The position numbers and the translations under genes were made by a program. A stretch of 64,000 bases of DNA, from assembly GCA_047608075.1 (NCBI GenBank), contig JBLKRX010000005.1:1-64000 (forward strand). The letters run 5' to 3'. The notes under the pieces were generated by a model that saw only the letters and a program-made list of their open reading frames with translations, ran no database searches and was not told the origin of the DNA. Source of the stretch: Ferdinandcohnia humi_A (GTDB lineage: Bacteria > Bacillota > Bacilli > Bacillales > Bacillaceae_L). Of this stretch, positions 53,859 to 62,689 are shown piece by piece. Numbering within the stretch: position 1 is the first letter of the stretch; every line of letters starts with the position of its first letter.

Positions 53859-55067
53859 ATGAATAAAAAAAATCATTTTAGAATAAAAACCCTACTACTT
53901 GAAAAAAAGTATTGGCAATGGTCAGTTGCTTTACAGTTTATTCGAGCGCCTATGCTTATGAATTCTATTACATTTATGCTGATTAGTATCAACCATACAG
54001 AGGATCATTCCATTGGTGGTCTCATGATTACAGCGTATGTATTAGGTTTGACCGTCTTAACCATTCCTTGTGGAAGATTACTAGATAGGCTTGGAATACA
54101 CAATGGCCTTCCTATCTTACTATTCATTTCTTCAGTCTCACTAGTTGGAATAATTATAACATCTATTTTTCATTTTCACTTATACTGGTTAGTTGTCTTT
54201 GCTGCTCTCAGTGGAGGCAGCATTTCAGGTGTTCCAGGGGCCATGCGAACCTTACTCGGCTGTACAATTACTAAAGATAAGTTACCAACAGCAATTGCTT
54301 TAGATTCTACTATAATTGAAATTGTTGTTGTAATATCTCCTCTAATTGCTACTATAACATCCTTGTGGTGGGAACATGGAGCCATTATTTCTATGATTTT
54401 TTTTAATCTATTGGCTGGTTTTCTTGCTAGAAAATTAACTAAGAATTTTATGGCTACATCAGATTTTATACATAAAAAGGAAGAAGTCAAGAATAAATAC
54501 TGGTATTTAAATCGAAAATTTGTGTTTTGGATTATTGTAAGCATTTCTTTTGGTACTATTCTAGGTTCTACTGAAGTTGCAGCATTGCCACTGGCTCAAC
54601 AACTAAATCTGTCAGCGCAGTCAGGATCATTACTAATATCTGTATTAGCAATTTGTAGTGCTTTAAGTGGTATAGCTTATGCTCTAATAAACCATAGAAT
54701 AAATGCCCCTTATTCTTTGCAAGCTTGTTTCCTTTTATTTTTAATGAGTATTAGCATTTATTTTTTTGCTAGTTCCTCTAGTTTCTTGTTTGCTATTTTA
54801 ACTATTAGTTTTATAGGCCTAACCGTTGCACCACTTATGACAGCTCGGTCTATGGCTGTTGAGGAATTAATTCCGATAGAATCTAAGACGGTGGGATTTA
54901 GTATGATTAACACAGCCCATACAGTAGGCTTTGCCCTTAGTGGAATATTAATTGCTATTCTACCATTATTTTGGATGCTTTTAGTTAGCGCTATAAGTGG
55001 GATTTTAGTCGTAGTCTTAACTCCATTTCTATTAAAACCGTTAAAAACGGTCAAAAAATTAGCTTAA
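53859..55067 (+). CDS. MFS transporter
   Basis: A 402-residue, twelve-helix transporter with motif A in the first loop (IPCGRLLDRLGIHNG). AGAGGGAGA precedes the ATG. The downstream epoxide hydrolase gene follows by 64 bases on the same strand and the divergent CGNR regulator suggests a small detoxification or xenobiotic-efflux unit. The substrate is unknown. Confidence 0.88.
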   Translation: MNKKNHFRIKTLLLEKKYWQWSVALQFIRAPMLMNSITFMLISINHTEDHSIGGLMITAYVLGLTVLTIPCGRLLDRLGIHNGLPILLFISSVSLVGIIITSIFHFHLYWLVVFAALSGGSISGVPGAMRTLLGCTITKDKLPTAIALDSTIIEIVVVISPLIATITSLWWEHGAIISMIFFNLLAGFLARKLTKNFMATSDFIHKKEEVKNKYWYLNRKFVFWIIVSISFGTILGSTEVAALPLAQQLNLSAQSGSLLISVLAICSALSGIAYALINHRINAPYSLQACFLLFLMSISIYFFASSSSFLFAILTISFIGLTVAPLMTARSMAVEELIPIESKTVGFSMINTAHTVGFALSGILIAILPLFWMLLVSAISGILVVVLTPFLLKPLKTVKKLA

Positions 55068-55131
55068 TAAATATATTTAAATTCAATTATTTGTACTTAT
55101 TGATAATAAGGAGATTGGGAGGAATCAATTT

Positions 55132-56283
55132 ATGAATATAAAACCATTTTATTTGAATATCGATCCTGAAGAAATCTTTAAATTGAAAAAACGATTAGAC
55201 TATATAAGATGGCCTGATGAAATACCTGAATCAAACTGGGAATACGGGATTCCTATAGGTTTCATGAAAGATATTATTGACTATTGGAAAAATGAGTTTG
55301 ATTGGAAGAAAGTACAGAATAAAATTAATTCATTTTCAAATTATAAAGTAAGGATTGATGACTTAGATATACACTTTATTCACGAGCGTGGAAATGGTTC
55401 TAACTCCATACCGATTATCATTCCTCATGGTTATCCAGGGTCGTTTTATGAAATGCTAGACATCATTCCCTACTTGACAAACCCAGAAAAATACGGCGGG
55501 GACCCTGAAGATTCGTTTGATGTAATTATTCCTTCTATTCCTGGCCATGGGTTCTCAGAGTCTCCTTTACAATCAGGTTTTGAAGATCGGCAAGTTGCTA
55601 ATATTTTGGTGAAATTAATGAATCTGCTAGGATATGAGAGGTTTGCAGCTCATGGATATGATCTTGGTGCTAGTATTCTAGGATTATTATGCTTAGACCA
55701 TCCAGAAAAAGTAATCGGTTATCACACTACTTCACCAGGGAATCCAAGTCCTTTTGTTCAAGAAAATGCTATTTTAACAGAGGCTGAAGAAAATTATCTT
55801 AAGCTATGTAAGGAATGGTATAACGAGGAAGGTGCTTACGCCCATATGCTTGGTACAAAACCTCAAACGATTGGCTATTCACTTATGGACTCTCCTGTAG
55901 GTCTTGCAGCATTTATTTTAGAAAAATGGTACTTATGGACAAATCCACCAAGTGGTGATTTGTATAAGCACTTCACTAAAGAAGAACTGATCGCAAACGT
56001 TACAATTTATTGGCTAACCCAAACAATCAATTCAGCGAACCGGTTATACTTCGAAGGTAAACATACAAAATGGCCTGGACCAGAAGATATTTCAAAAGTC
56101 CCAATTGGAGTATCTTTGACAGCCACTCAACAAAATGAGCGTCCTCCAATGGAATATGTGAAAAGAATGTTCCCTAATATTGTGAGTTGGGAAGAATTAG
56201 GCAAGGGTGGACACTTTGTTGCCACAGAGGATCCTATGTTGATTGCAGGTAGGATACAATCATTTTTTAAAAGTCTAAGGTAA
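55132..56283 (+). CDS. Epoxide hydrolase (EHN-type), copy 2
   Basis: A 383-residue homologue of the 45031-46203 product, with the EHN lid (RLDYIRWPDEIPESNWEYGI), HGYPG at 99-103, nucleophile D177 in HGYDLGAS and H361 in GGHFVATE. The two copies are clearly diverged, so they are not a recent duplication. GGAGATTGGGAGG lies upstream of the ATG. It probably acts with the adjacent MFS transporter on the same compound. Confidence 0.92.
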   Translation: MNIKPFYLNIDPEEIFKLKKRLDYIRWPDEIPESNWEYGIPIGFMKDIIDYWKNEFDWKKVQNKINSFSNYKVRIDDLDIHFIHERGNGSNSIPIIIPHGYPGSFYEMLDIIPYLTNPEKYGGDPEDSFDVIIPSIPGHGFSESPLQSGFEDRQVANILVKLMNLLGYERFAAHGYDLGASILGLLCLDHPEKVIGYHTTSPGNPSPFVQENAILTEAEENYLKLCKEWYNEEGAYAHMLGTKPQTIGYSLMDSPVGLAAFILEKWYLWTNPPSGDLYKHFTKEELIANVTIYWLTQTINSANRLYFEGKHTKWPGPEDISKVPIGVSLTATQQNERPPMEYVKRMFPNIVSWEELGKGGHFVATEDPMLIAGRIQSFFKSLR

Positions 56284-56469
56284 AATCACGCGTTTTATCG
56301 AAATTATCCTTAATAACATAAGTTAACACTTCTCTTAGGAAGGTTTATGTAAATAGTAGTATTTCAATGCTAAATAACCGATTTCGAATGAGGTCGGTTC
56401 TATTCTTATTTAACTTGGAGTATTATTTTTATTGCTTTCCAAATTTAAACAATGGGGCTCCCCTTGAAG

Positions 56470-56773
56470 TGAACTGCACCCCCATTGTTAGACGCCATTC
56501 TAACAATTGGAGGTGCATTTTTTATGCAACATTTACGAACGAACTAAAATTAAGTGCTATTTACCGCTATGGTATCATGAAGTCAGAGTTCCTTTATTTA
56601 AAAAGAATTTGAAAGTGTGGAGCACTTCAAGAATGAACTAACAAAATATATTCAATATTATAATCACAAACGAATCATGACAAAATTAAAATGCATGAGT
56701 CCAATGTAATACCGGATTCATGCCTACCAAGCTGCATAATGATAACCTGAGTCTAACATTTAGGGGTCACTTT
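56470..56773. mobile_element. Internally deleted IS3-family (IS150 group) element
   Basis: Terminal inverted repeats are visible: TGAACTGCACCCCCATTGTT at 56470 and, at the other end, GTCTAACATTTAGGGGTCAC. Between them only the end of the orfB transposase remains (MKSEFLYLKEF, then NELTKYIQYYNHKRIMTKLK) in broken frames. The 304-bp product is a MITE-like derivative. Flanking sequence 56284-56469 shows no gene. Confidence 0.75.
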
Positions 56774-56805
56774 ATCTTGGACTATCGCACCCTTTAGTTT
56801 TAAAA
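56774..56805. repeat. R3 right-end fragment
   Basis: ATCTTGGACTATCGCACCCTTTAG equals the right half of an R3 repeat. It lies between the IS3 derivative and the stop codon of the YciI-like gene. Confidence 0.5.
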
Positions 56806-56815
56806 GAACATATTA

Positions 56816-57136
56816 TTAATCTGACAAATTATTAATAGTTTGAGGTATGTCCACCAACCAATTATTATTCTCGTTTGCTTCAATTAACTCATTTATATCA
56901 TATGTAGCATAATAACCCTCTTTGACAAATGGGTCACTTTCAACAAGATTTATTGCCTCATCAATGCTATCACAAATTAATATTTGCATAGCCTTATTAT
57001 TATCCTTAAAGGGGCCGCAAATAAAGAGTTTTGAGTCTTTGGTTAAGTTTTGCAGATGTTTTACGTGTTTGTTTAATAAATCCTTTGTTAGTTCACCTTT
57101 CTTTTTATCTTTAAAAATTGCAACAAATTTCCGCAT
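56816..57136 (-). CDS. YciI family protein
   Basis: A 106-residue dimeric alpha-beta barrel protein of the YciI type: MRKFVAIFKDKKKGELT at the start, HVKHLQNLTKDSKLFICGPF in the middle and SDPFVKEGYYATYDI near the end. These small proteins may act as dehydrochlorinase-like or stress enzymes; function is unproven. ATG 57136 has GAGGGGA upstream; a longer frame lacks a site. It lies between an R3 fragment and a full R3 repeat. Confidence 0.85.
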   Translation of the reverse strand: MRKFVAIFKDKKKGELTKDLLNKHVKHLQNLTKDSKLFICGPFKDNNKAMQILICDSIDEAINLVESDPFVKEGYYATYDINELIEANENNNWLVDIPQTINNLSD

Positions 57137-57208
57137 AGGATATCCCCTCAATTTTATTGGACAAGAACATTTGTTCCTACTTATAAATATACCTTTTTTA
57201 AAATTTTT

Positions 57209-57289
57209 CTTCAACTATCCTGCTCCGTAAGTACAATAGCTTCAACAAAAAATAAGCGATAATCCTTCATAAAACCACGCACCTATTAG
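57209..57289. repeat. R3 repeat
   Basis: CTTCAACTATCCTGCTCCGT at the left, GCTTCAACAAAAAATAAG, an inner half-hairpin GCGATAATCC and CGCACCTATTAG at the right. The rest of the 57137-57497 gap is empty except for a promoter at 57425. Confidence 0.7.
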
Positions 57290-57424
57290 TATGTACATTC
57301 TTTCAAACTTTGTAAAATACACTAGGGCAATGGAAATTTTAATTAAACCTTACCTTTGTTAAGAATTATTTAATTTAGAGAGTTTTCTAAAAGATTGTTG
57401 ATTTTAAATAATGTTAATTATCAA

Positions 57425-57452
57425 TTGACAGAAGATTCATTCGTGCTATCAT
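57425..57452 (+). promoter_or_regulatory. Sigma-A-type promoter of the small gene at 57498
   Basis: TTGACA at 57425-57430, 16-bp spacer and TATCAT at 57447-57452. Confidence 0.65.
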
Positions 57453-57497
57453 CAAAGTAATTAGATATGGTTGTTAATCAAAAAAGGAGGTAAACAG

Positions 57498-57665
57498 TTG
57501 GAGAAAATAATTTACAGAGTAGATGGACGGTTTGGAACTCTTTCTTATTTATACTTGCTTGGATTGAGAATTCTCTCCTTTTTAACTTTTAGGAAAGTAA
57601 TACCTATTGAGAAAAAGAGAAATCAGTTAGAAAAAAGATATGATGAGAAAACTAAAATCTTATAA
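57498..57665 (+). CDS. Small hypothetical membrane-associated protein
   Basis: A 55-residue protein starting at TTG 57498, eight bases after a perfect AGGAGG. It has one hydrophobic segment (GTLSYLYLLGLRILSFLTF) and a charged end rich in Lys and Glu. No family is recognised. A good promoter upstream supports expression. Confidence 0.6.
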   Translation: MEKIIYRVDGRFGTLSYLYLLGLRILSFLTFRKVIPIEKKRNQLEKRYDEKTKIL

Positions 57666-57740
57666 AGAATTGCTCAATAATTGAGCCTCTATATGCTCTT
57701 CTTATACTCATGTGTTCTGATCAATAATAATAGTGAATTT

Positions 57741-57832
57741 TTTATTCAACTATCCTTATCGGTTAGTTAAATAAGAAAAAAGCTGCTTCTTAGCAGCTCA
57801 AATCTTAAACTCTAGCACCCGTTAGTTGAATA
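57741..57832. repeat. R3 repeat, full copy overlapping a stop codon
   Basis: ATTCAACTA at the left and TTAGTTGAAT at the right form the terminal inverted repeat. Inside are a second TTAG-TTAAATAAG copy and the hairpin AGCTGCT / AGCAGCT. The right end includes the stop codon of the gene at 57822-58550. Confidence 0.8.
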
Positions 57833-58550
57833 TCACTGAATGTATCACTGGTCCATAAAAAGGGTTTTTTTCCATATCTGTTATAAAATCAATTGTTTTC
57901 GCTTGATACATTTTATCACGATATTCATAAGTAATGATAATATCTCCAATAAAACTCGCAGGGGATATTTGTCCACTTACTCTGACCATAAGATTATTGT
58001 TAATTACTTCATAATCAATAAAGCTCCCAAAACCTATATTATCAGATAAGTTTTCAGGTTTGATTTTAAGAGGGGTTATATCGACTTTAAACTCCTTATC
58101 TCCTACACTGATTTCTGCTTCTTCATTTGACAACTTTGTTTTTACGTTCTTATAAATGATTGCTAAAGGATTATCAACAATCACTTCGTTTACGTTTAGT
58201 CGATTATCCAGCGTGTCAAATACATGAACTTCTTCCAACTTTACACCTGTACCATGCCCAGTTGTCAGGGTAATGATTAGTTCTTCCTTTTGGTCTTTGT
58301 TGATGTCTGTATAGAAAATTTGTGGAGCGTAGGTAGGACTTGTTTCGCTATTCCAAAAAGATCTGGTGTAAATTCTCCCTTTGAAATCAATTTTAAATCC
58401 CCTATATAAACGATTCATTTTCTTTCCGTAAAGGGTTATATTCTCTTTATTGTTCCGACTCACAATTTCATATCCTTCAATCTCTGCACCTGTAATAGTA
58501 GGGTTAATCATAAGAAGGAACCCTATTATTAAACTGATATAAGTTTTCAT
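57822..58550 (-). CDS. Secreted protein of unknown function
   Basis: A 242-residue protein with a signal peptide (KTYISLIIGFLLMINPTITGA, cleavage after about residue 21). A short repeat like those of FG-GAP/VCBS proteins (TDINKDQKEELIITL) may bind calcium. ATG 58550 has GAGGTG upstream. The last codons and stop lie inside an R3 repeat, so the true C-terminus may have been altered by its insertion. No function can be given. Confidence 0.7.
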   Translation of the reverse strand: MKTYISLIIGFLLMINPTITGAEIEGYEIVSRNNKENITLYGKKMNRLYRGFKIDFKGRIYTRSFWNSETSPTYAPQIFYTDINKDQKEELIITLTTGHGTGVKLEEVHVFDTLDNRLNVNEVIVDNPLAIIYKNVKTKLSNEEAEISVGDKEFKVDITPLKIKPENLSDNIGFGSFIDYEVINNNLMVRVSGQISPASFIGDIIITYEYRDKMYQAKTIDFITDMEKNPFYGPVIHSVIFN

Positions 58551-58668
58551 AGGAAACACCTCATTTTAGTGTTCCCTAATATATATTCTTATGCCACTAA
58601 ACTGCACCATTTGTTCAACAATGAAAGACGATCTACTTCATAGTTTCCTCGTATGAGCATCAGAGTAA

Positions 58669-59760
58669 TTACTCTAAAATGTAATTAAAAATCCCTTCTT
58701 TAGGCTTCTTAACTATCTGGTTCTCAATCAGTTCCTCTGTTACATGTGAATACAAAATATGGTAGTACCAAATAAAAAACTCTTCAAAAGACGTTTCCTC
58801 TTTATAATGATTGTTACAATACTCATTTAATAAGTAGCTTCTGTTAGATTCAAGAATATCAATTAACCCATCTTTAATTACATCAGCTATATTATATAAT
58901 GCATGGTAGTCTACTTGATCTAATATAGGAATCTTTAACACACCATTATGCATAATATTAAGTTTTTCAAGGCCAAATTGAATGTTTTTATCTAACATTA
59001 TTTTGCCCTTGTTAAAACTAATAATTTTCTCCAATAAAGCACTTTTGAAGTTTTTTATTCCAATATATTTATCTCCAAAGAATTCTCTCCCTTGGAGATC
59101 TGTTAATGTAATAAAGTTAGGGATAGAGTACCTCTCATTCCCATACATACCAAAAGATAAATCACCTATATTTTCAAAATGGTTACCATATATACCAAAA
59201 GCTTCTTTGGGTGAATTTTTTGCTTTTTCCATAATTGAAAAGTAGTAGTTTTTGTTATTTCTAGAGGGTCTGTTTGCCTTTATAAAGAGATTTTCTACAT
59301 TATCAATTTGGATAAAATCAAGAATTACATCACTTAAAATAAATAAAGATAGTTCATCAAAAGTAAAGCTATTAAATGCTTTAATGTTTACTGTTTCATC
59401 TATAATACGCTCCATACTATAAAGTATTATCTTAAAAATCTCATCTCCAATATTCAAACTTATTTTTTTTAACCATGCTCCTTCCTCTTCAGAGAGAATC
59501 ATGAATGTAGGAAGATATGCACCTTTTTCCTTCTTTATTAATCCTTCGTTTAATAAGATTTCCAAACTAGTATCTAATGTTTCTTCTGACATAGAAAGGA
59601 CTTCTTGAATATCATTTAATCGAGTTTTTTTATGTAACAAGACACATATTAAATCCAGGCTTCCCTTTTGCATATTAATTGTAGGAAAGTTGTTACCTCT
59701 TGATATTAATTTACTTTCATAACTCACTTTAAAAATATTATTTTTAATATCGATACCCAT
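58669..59760 (-). CDS. Hypothetical protein with winged-helix-like N-terminus
   Basis: A 363-residue soluble protein. Residues about 30-95 resemble a winged helix (KKTRLNDIQEVLSMSEETLDTSLEILLNEGLIKKEKGAYLP), followed by a mostly helical domain of unknown type. GGAG lies ten bases from the ATG. It is a one-gene unit between repeat sequences (a diverged R3-like piece at about 58593-58625 and the copy at 59897). It could be a regulator, but no family was recognised. Confidence 0.6.
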   Translation of the reverse strand: MGIDIKNNIFKVSYESKLISRGNNFPTINMQKGSLDLICVLLHKKTRLNDIQEVLSMSEETLDTSLEILLNEGLIKKEKGAYLPTFMILSEEEGAWLKKISLNIGDEIFKIILYSMERIIDETVNIKAFNSFTFDELSLFILSDVILDFIQIDNVENLFIKANRPSRNNKNYYFSIMEKAKNSPKEAFGIYGNHFENIGDLSFGMYGNERYSIPNFITLTDLQGREFFGDKYIGIKNFKSALLEKIISFNKGKIMLDKNIQFGLEKLNIMHNGVLKIPILDQVDYHALYNIADVIKDGLIDILESNRSYLLNEYCNNHYKEETSFEEFFIWYYHILYSHVTEELIENQIVKKPKEGIFNYILE

Positions 59761-59896
59761 GTGTTTTCTACTCCATTATTATTTTATTATGTAATTAATT
59801 TCACATTACCACGCTTAAACAATATAACCTTTCTATAAAGGAAATTTTTAGTTTATTGCGCATATAAGTTTACTTCTACATAAATGCATAGTTCTT

Positions 59897-59978
59897 CTTA
59901 TTCAACTATACTGTTTCATTAGTTTAATAACTTCAACAAAAAAGTGCATTAATCCTTCTGGATCAACGCACCCGATAG
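59897..59978. repeat. R3 repeat
   Basis: CTTATTCAACTATACTGTTT at the left, ACTTCAACAAAAAA, an inner imperfect hairpin (GTGCATTAATCC with GGATCAACGCAC) and CCCGATAG at the right. The following sequence to 60358 contains a short membrane-like frame (GFKVDLIFLFAGIVIFIELF near 60066) without a start, probably a remnant. Confidence 0.7.
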
Positions 59979-60358
59979 AAGATGAGATATATGTTTCCAT
60001 TCCTTAGGGAAATGTTACAGCTGAATATTTACAATATATTCACCCAGTTCACCTATTCTAGTTGGTTTTAAAGTTGATTTGATTTTTTTATTTGCGGGAA
60101 TAGTGATTTTTATAGAATTGTTTTTAGATTATCTCTATTAAAAACTCGCACTGCCATTTTGTATTGCTTTACACTATAAAATTTTTCTGTAAGTTTGTGG
60201 TAAAAGTCGTGCTATTACATATGCAGCATTAATTGCAAATATGAGAACAGTTCAAACATAGAAAAAAACATTTATTAAGAGAATTGATTTCTTGATAGAA
60301 ATAAGAACAATGATTACGTAATAACTAGTGTAGGGAGCCACTTGCGAGGAGGAAATAG

Positions 60359-60916
60359 ATGAGAATAAACGATATTAACGTTGTACAACAGTTAACAAAA
60401 AAAAATGAAAAAGCTCTATACTATATCATCGATTGTTATGGAGGTTTGATAAAAAAAGTCATCCAAAAATACTTGTACAATTTAGAATCTATTCAAGAGG
60501 AATGTTTGGATGATGTACTACTTCTTATCTGGGATAATATTCATTCATATGACGAAAGTAGAAATTCACTTAAAAATTGGATTGCAGCCATCGCAAAATA
60601 CAAGGCAATTGATTATCAAAGAAAATACCAAAGATATTTAGAGCAAAAAGATATCGATGATGAGATGGTAAAAAGTCCATTTGACGTAGAAGCACATGTA
60701 ACAAGGTATATGTTAAGTAGTACTACTGAGAAAATGCTCAGTCACTTAAAGAAAGAAGATCAAACATTATTCATCAAACATTATGCTGAAGAGAAAAATA
60801 TCGATGAATTAGCAAATGAAACGGGTTTGGAAAGGTCCGTTCTTTATAATCGTTTGTCCCGTGGGCGAAAAAAGCTTCGGTCATTATTTGAAGGTAATTC
60901 AGCAAGTGGAAAATAG
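60359..60916 (+). CDS. Sigma-70 family RNA polymerase sigma factor (ECF-like)
   Basis: A 185-residue sigma factor. Region 2 includes ALYYIIDCYGGLIKKVIQKYL and NSLKNWIAAIAKYKAIDYQRK; region 4 has the helix-turn-helix IDELANETGLERSVLYNRLSRGRKKL. GAGGAGG lies upstream of the ATG. The following gene encodes a DUF4179 membrane protein, the usual anti-sigma partner of such factors. Confidence 0.92.
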   Translation: MRINDINVVQQLTKKNEKALYYIIDCYGGLIKKVIQKYLYNLESIQEECLDDVLLLIWDNIHSYDESRNSLKNWIAAIAKYKAIDYQRKYQRYLEQKDIDDEMVKSPFDVEAHVTRYMLSSTTEKMLSHLKKEDQTLFIKHYAEEKNIDELANETGLERSVLYNRLSRGRKKLRSLFEGNSASGK

Positions 60917-60930
60917 AATGAGGTGAATAG

Positions 60931-61932
60931 ATGAAAAACTTATTTGAGAGTTTAAATGATGAAAAAATTAAACTATTAGAATTTGAAGAGGGTCAATTAA
61001 CGGATATAGAAAAGAAAGCTACAAAAAAAAGAATAAAGGCAAAGTTAAAGAGTAGGTCTGGTTATAAAAAAAGGATAGTTGCTTTAGCAGCTTCGCTGGC
61101 AGTCATAACAATTTTAGGGACGAATACAAAATATACTTTAGCCGATATACCAATAATCGGAATCGCACTAGAGGAATTTGTGTATTCGCAAGAAGGTTCA
61201 TTAAGCGATTATAAAACAGTCATTGGAGAATCGGTAGAAGACAATGGAATGAAGGTGACATTGAATGAAATCATTTTAGATGAAGGTCAACTCCTTATTA
61301 GTAGTACATTCCATACAGATTTATCGGATGAGGACTTAGCTTATAACTGGTTTTCAAATATAGAAGTTTATATGAATGGAAAGAAATTAGATCTCGGGGG
61401 AGGTGGCCGCACCGAAAGCATAACCAATTCAGCAGTAAATTATTTTTGGTCTTCCGCTATTAAACCTATTAAACCGAAAGATAATCAACAAATTAAAATA
61501 GTTTTTAATAATTTAGAACGAAGTGATTCAAGGAAATTTATAAAGGGAAAGTGGAGTTTTGAATTTACTGCATCTGGTGAAAAACTCATAGCAGATAAGA
61601 AATCAATACCAATCAATAAGTATTTCACACTAGAAGATGGTCAGAAAGTGATGGTAGAAGAGTTGATATTAACTCCTGTTTCAACAATGATTACTTACAA
61701 AATGGAGGATATTTCTAATGAGCTTTACTTTAGGCTTGAAGATCAAAATGGGATGAAGTTGCAAGAAATCTCTGGCCAGCTCTCAGGTGACATTAACTTA
61801 AATAGATTTATCGCATTAGAAAACAACATAACCAAACTTAGGGTCATTCCTTATATCTATTCTAATGATTCAGGGGTGGATAAAAAGGAGGTAATTCTCT
61901 ATGATGAAATTTTTGAAATAGATGTAAAATAA
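60931..61932 (+). CDS. DUF4179-domain anti-sigma factor
   Basis: A 333-residue single-pass membrane protein: cytoplasmic N-terminal part (1-45), one helix (about 47-66, IVALAASLAVITILG), and a large extracellular DUF4179 region. It starts 14 bases after the sigma gene with GAGGTG upstream. It probably holds the sigma factor at the membrane until an outside signal is sensed; the signal is unknown. Confidence 0.88.
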   Translation: MKNLFESLNDEKIKLLEFEEGQLTDIEKKATKKRIKAKLKSRSGYKKRIVALAASLAVITILGTNTKYTLADIPIIGIALEEFVYSQEGSLSDYKTVIGESVEDNGMKVTLNEIILDEGQLLISSTFHTDLSDEDLAYNWFSNIEVYMNGKKLDLGGGGRTESITNSAVNYFWSSAIKPIKPKDNQQIKIVFNNLERSDSRKFIKGKWSFEFTASGEKLIADKKSIPINKYFTLEDGQKVMVEELILTPVSTMITYKMEDISNELYFRLEDQNGMKLQEISGQLSGDINLNRFIALENNITKLRVIPYIYSNDSGVDKKEVILYDEIFEIDVK

Positions 61933-62039
61933 AGGTTAAGATTATTAAGTAGTAAGAATGTATTTTTTAAAATTAAACATAAACAGTAAAACTCAAGTTA
62001 ATAACTTATCAAGGAAAAATCACGTTTATAAAGTACTAA

Positions 62040-62085
62040 AATAGCCCCGATTTTGCAATTTTAATGTTGTGAAATTGGGGTTATT
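62040..62085 (+). terminator. Terminator of the sigma/anti-sigma operon
   Basis: AATAGCCCC pairs with GGGGTTATT across a loop that adds further A-T pairs, followed by TATTAAATTTT. It lies about 110 bases after the stop codon. Confidence 0.65.
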
Positions 62086-62190
62086 TATTAAATTTTCCTT
62101 AAAGTTGTAAATCCGCATTTCCCTTAATCTACCCCAATATTATAAATAATTGGACTTTGTTTTAAATGGCCAAACCTTATTAAAAAACAA

Positions 62191-62562
62191 CTATAGCAAC
62201 CATTTAATCCGAATACCCATAATTCCTGGTTGAGCTAATACTTTGGAGTAAACTGAAGCAGAAATCAAAGTAGAACCAAAGATTATTGCACTTAATAATA
62301 ATAGTGTTAACCCCTTATCTTTAACCTTAGGATTGTACGTATCTTCCGTATTATCCTTTTGTCTTTGATTAACTAATAGCCATTCAATATCAACTGTAAA
62401 ATTATTAAATATCGATATAATTTTATCAAGTGATGGTTTATATTTATCTTTCTCAAGTTCACTTAATGTCCCCTGTGATACATCAATAATTTTAGCAAAC
62501 TCTACTTGATTGAGTTGATTTATTTTCCTAATATACTTTATCCGTTCACCAAATATTGACAC
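62191..62562 (-). CDS. XRE-type helix-turn-helix protein with membrane tail
   Basis: A 123-residue protein with an XRE DNA-binding domain (FGERIKYIRKINQLNQVEFAKIIDVSQGTLSELEKDKYKPSL in outline, residues 4-45) and a C-terminal membrane helix (about 84-106). The GTG start at 62562 is nine bases after GGAGGGG. A nearly palindromic GACTTATAAAAGTC lies just upstream and may be its operator. Membrane-tethered XRE proteins are unusual but known. Confidence 0.8.
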   Translation of the reverse strand: MSIFGERIKYIRKINQLNQVEFAKIIDVSQGTLSELEKDKYKPSLDKIISIFNNFTVDIEWLLVNQRQKDNTEDTYNPKVKDKGLTLLLLSAIIFGSTLISASVYSKVLAQPGIMGIRIKWLL

Positions 62563-62689
62563 CGTTTTTAGTCCCCTCCAAATAAATATAAAGTCTACAA
62601 TGACTTTTATAAGTCTAAAAATTGCTTCATGATTCGAAAATGTTACTTAGACAAATTGCAATCACATTATTGATCAACGTTTACACCAT

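Noticed and set aside
56367..56612. An 81-codon plus-strand frame
   Set aside because: It runs across the left end of the IS3 derivative and combines non-coding flank with transposon sequence.
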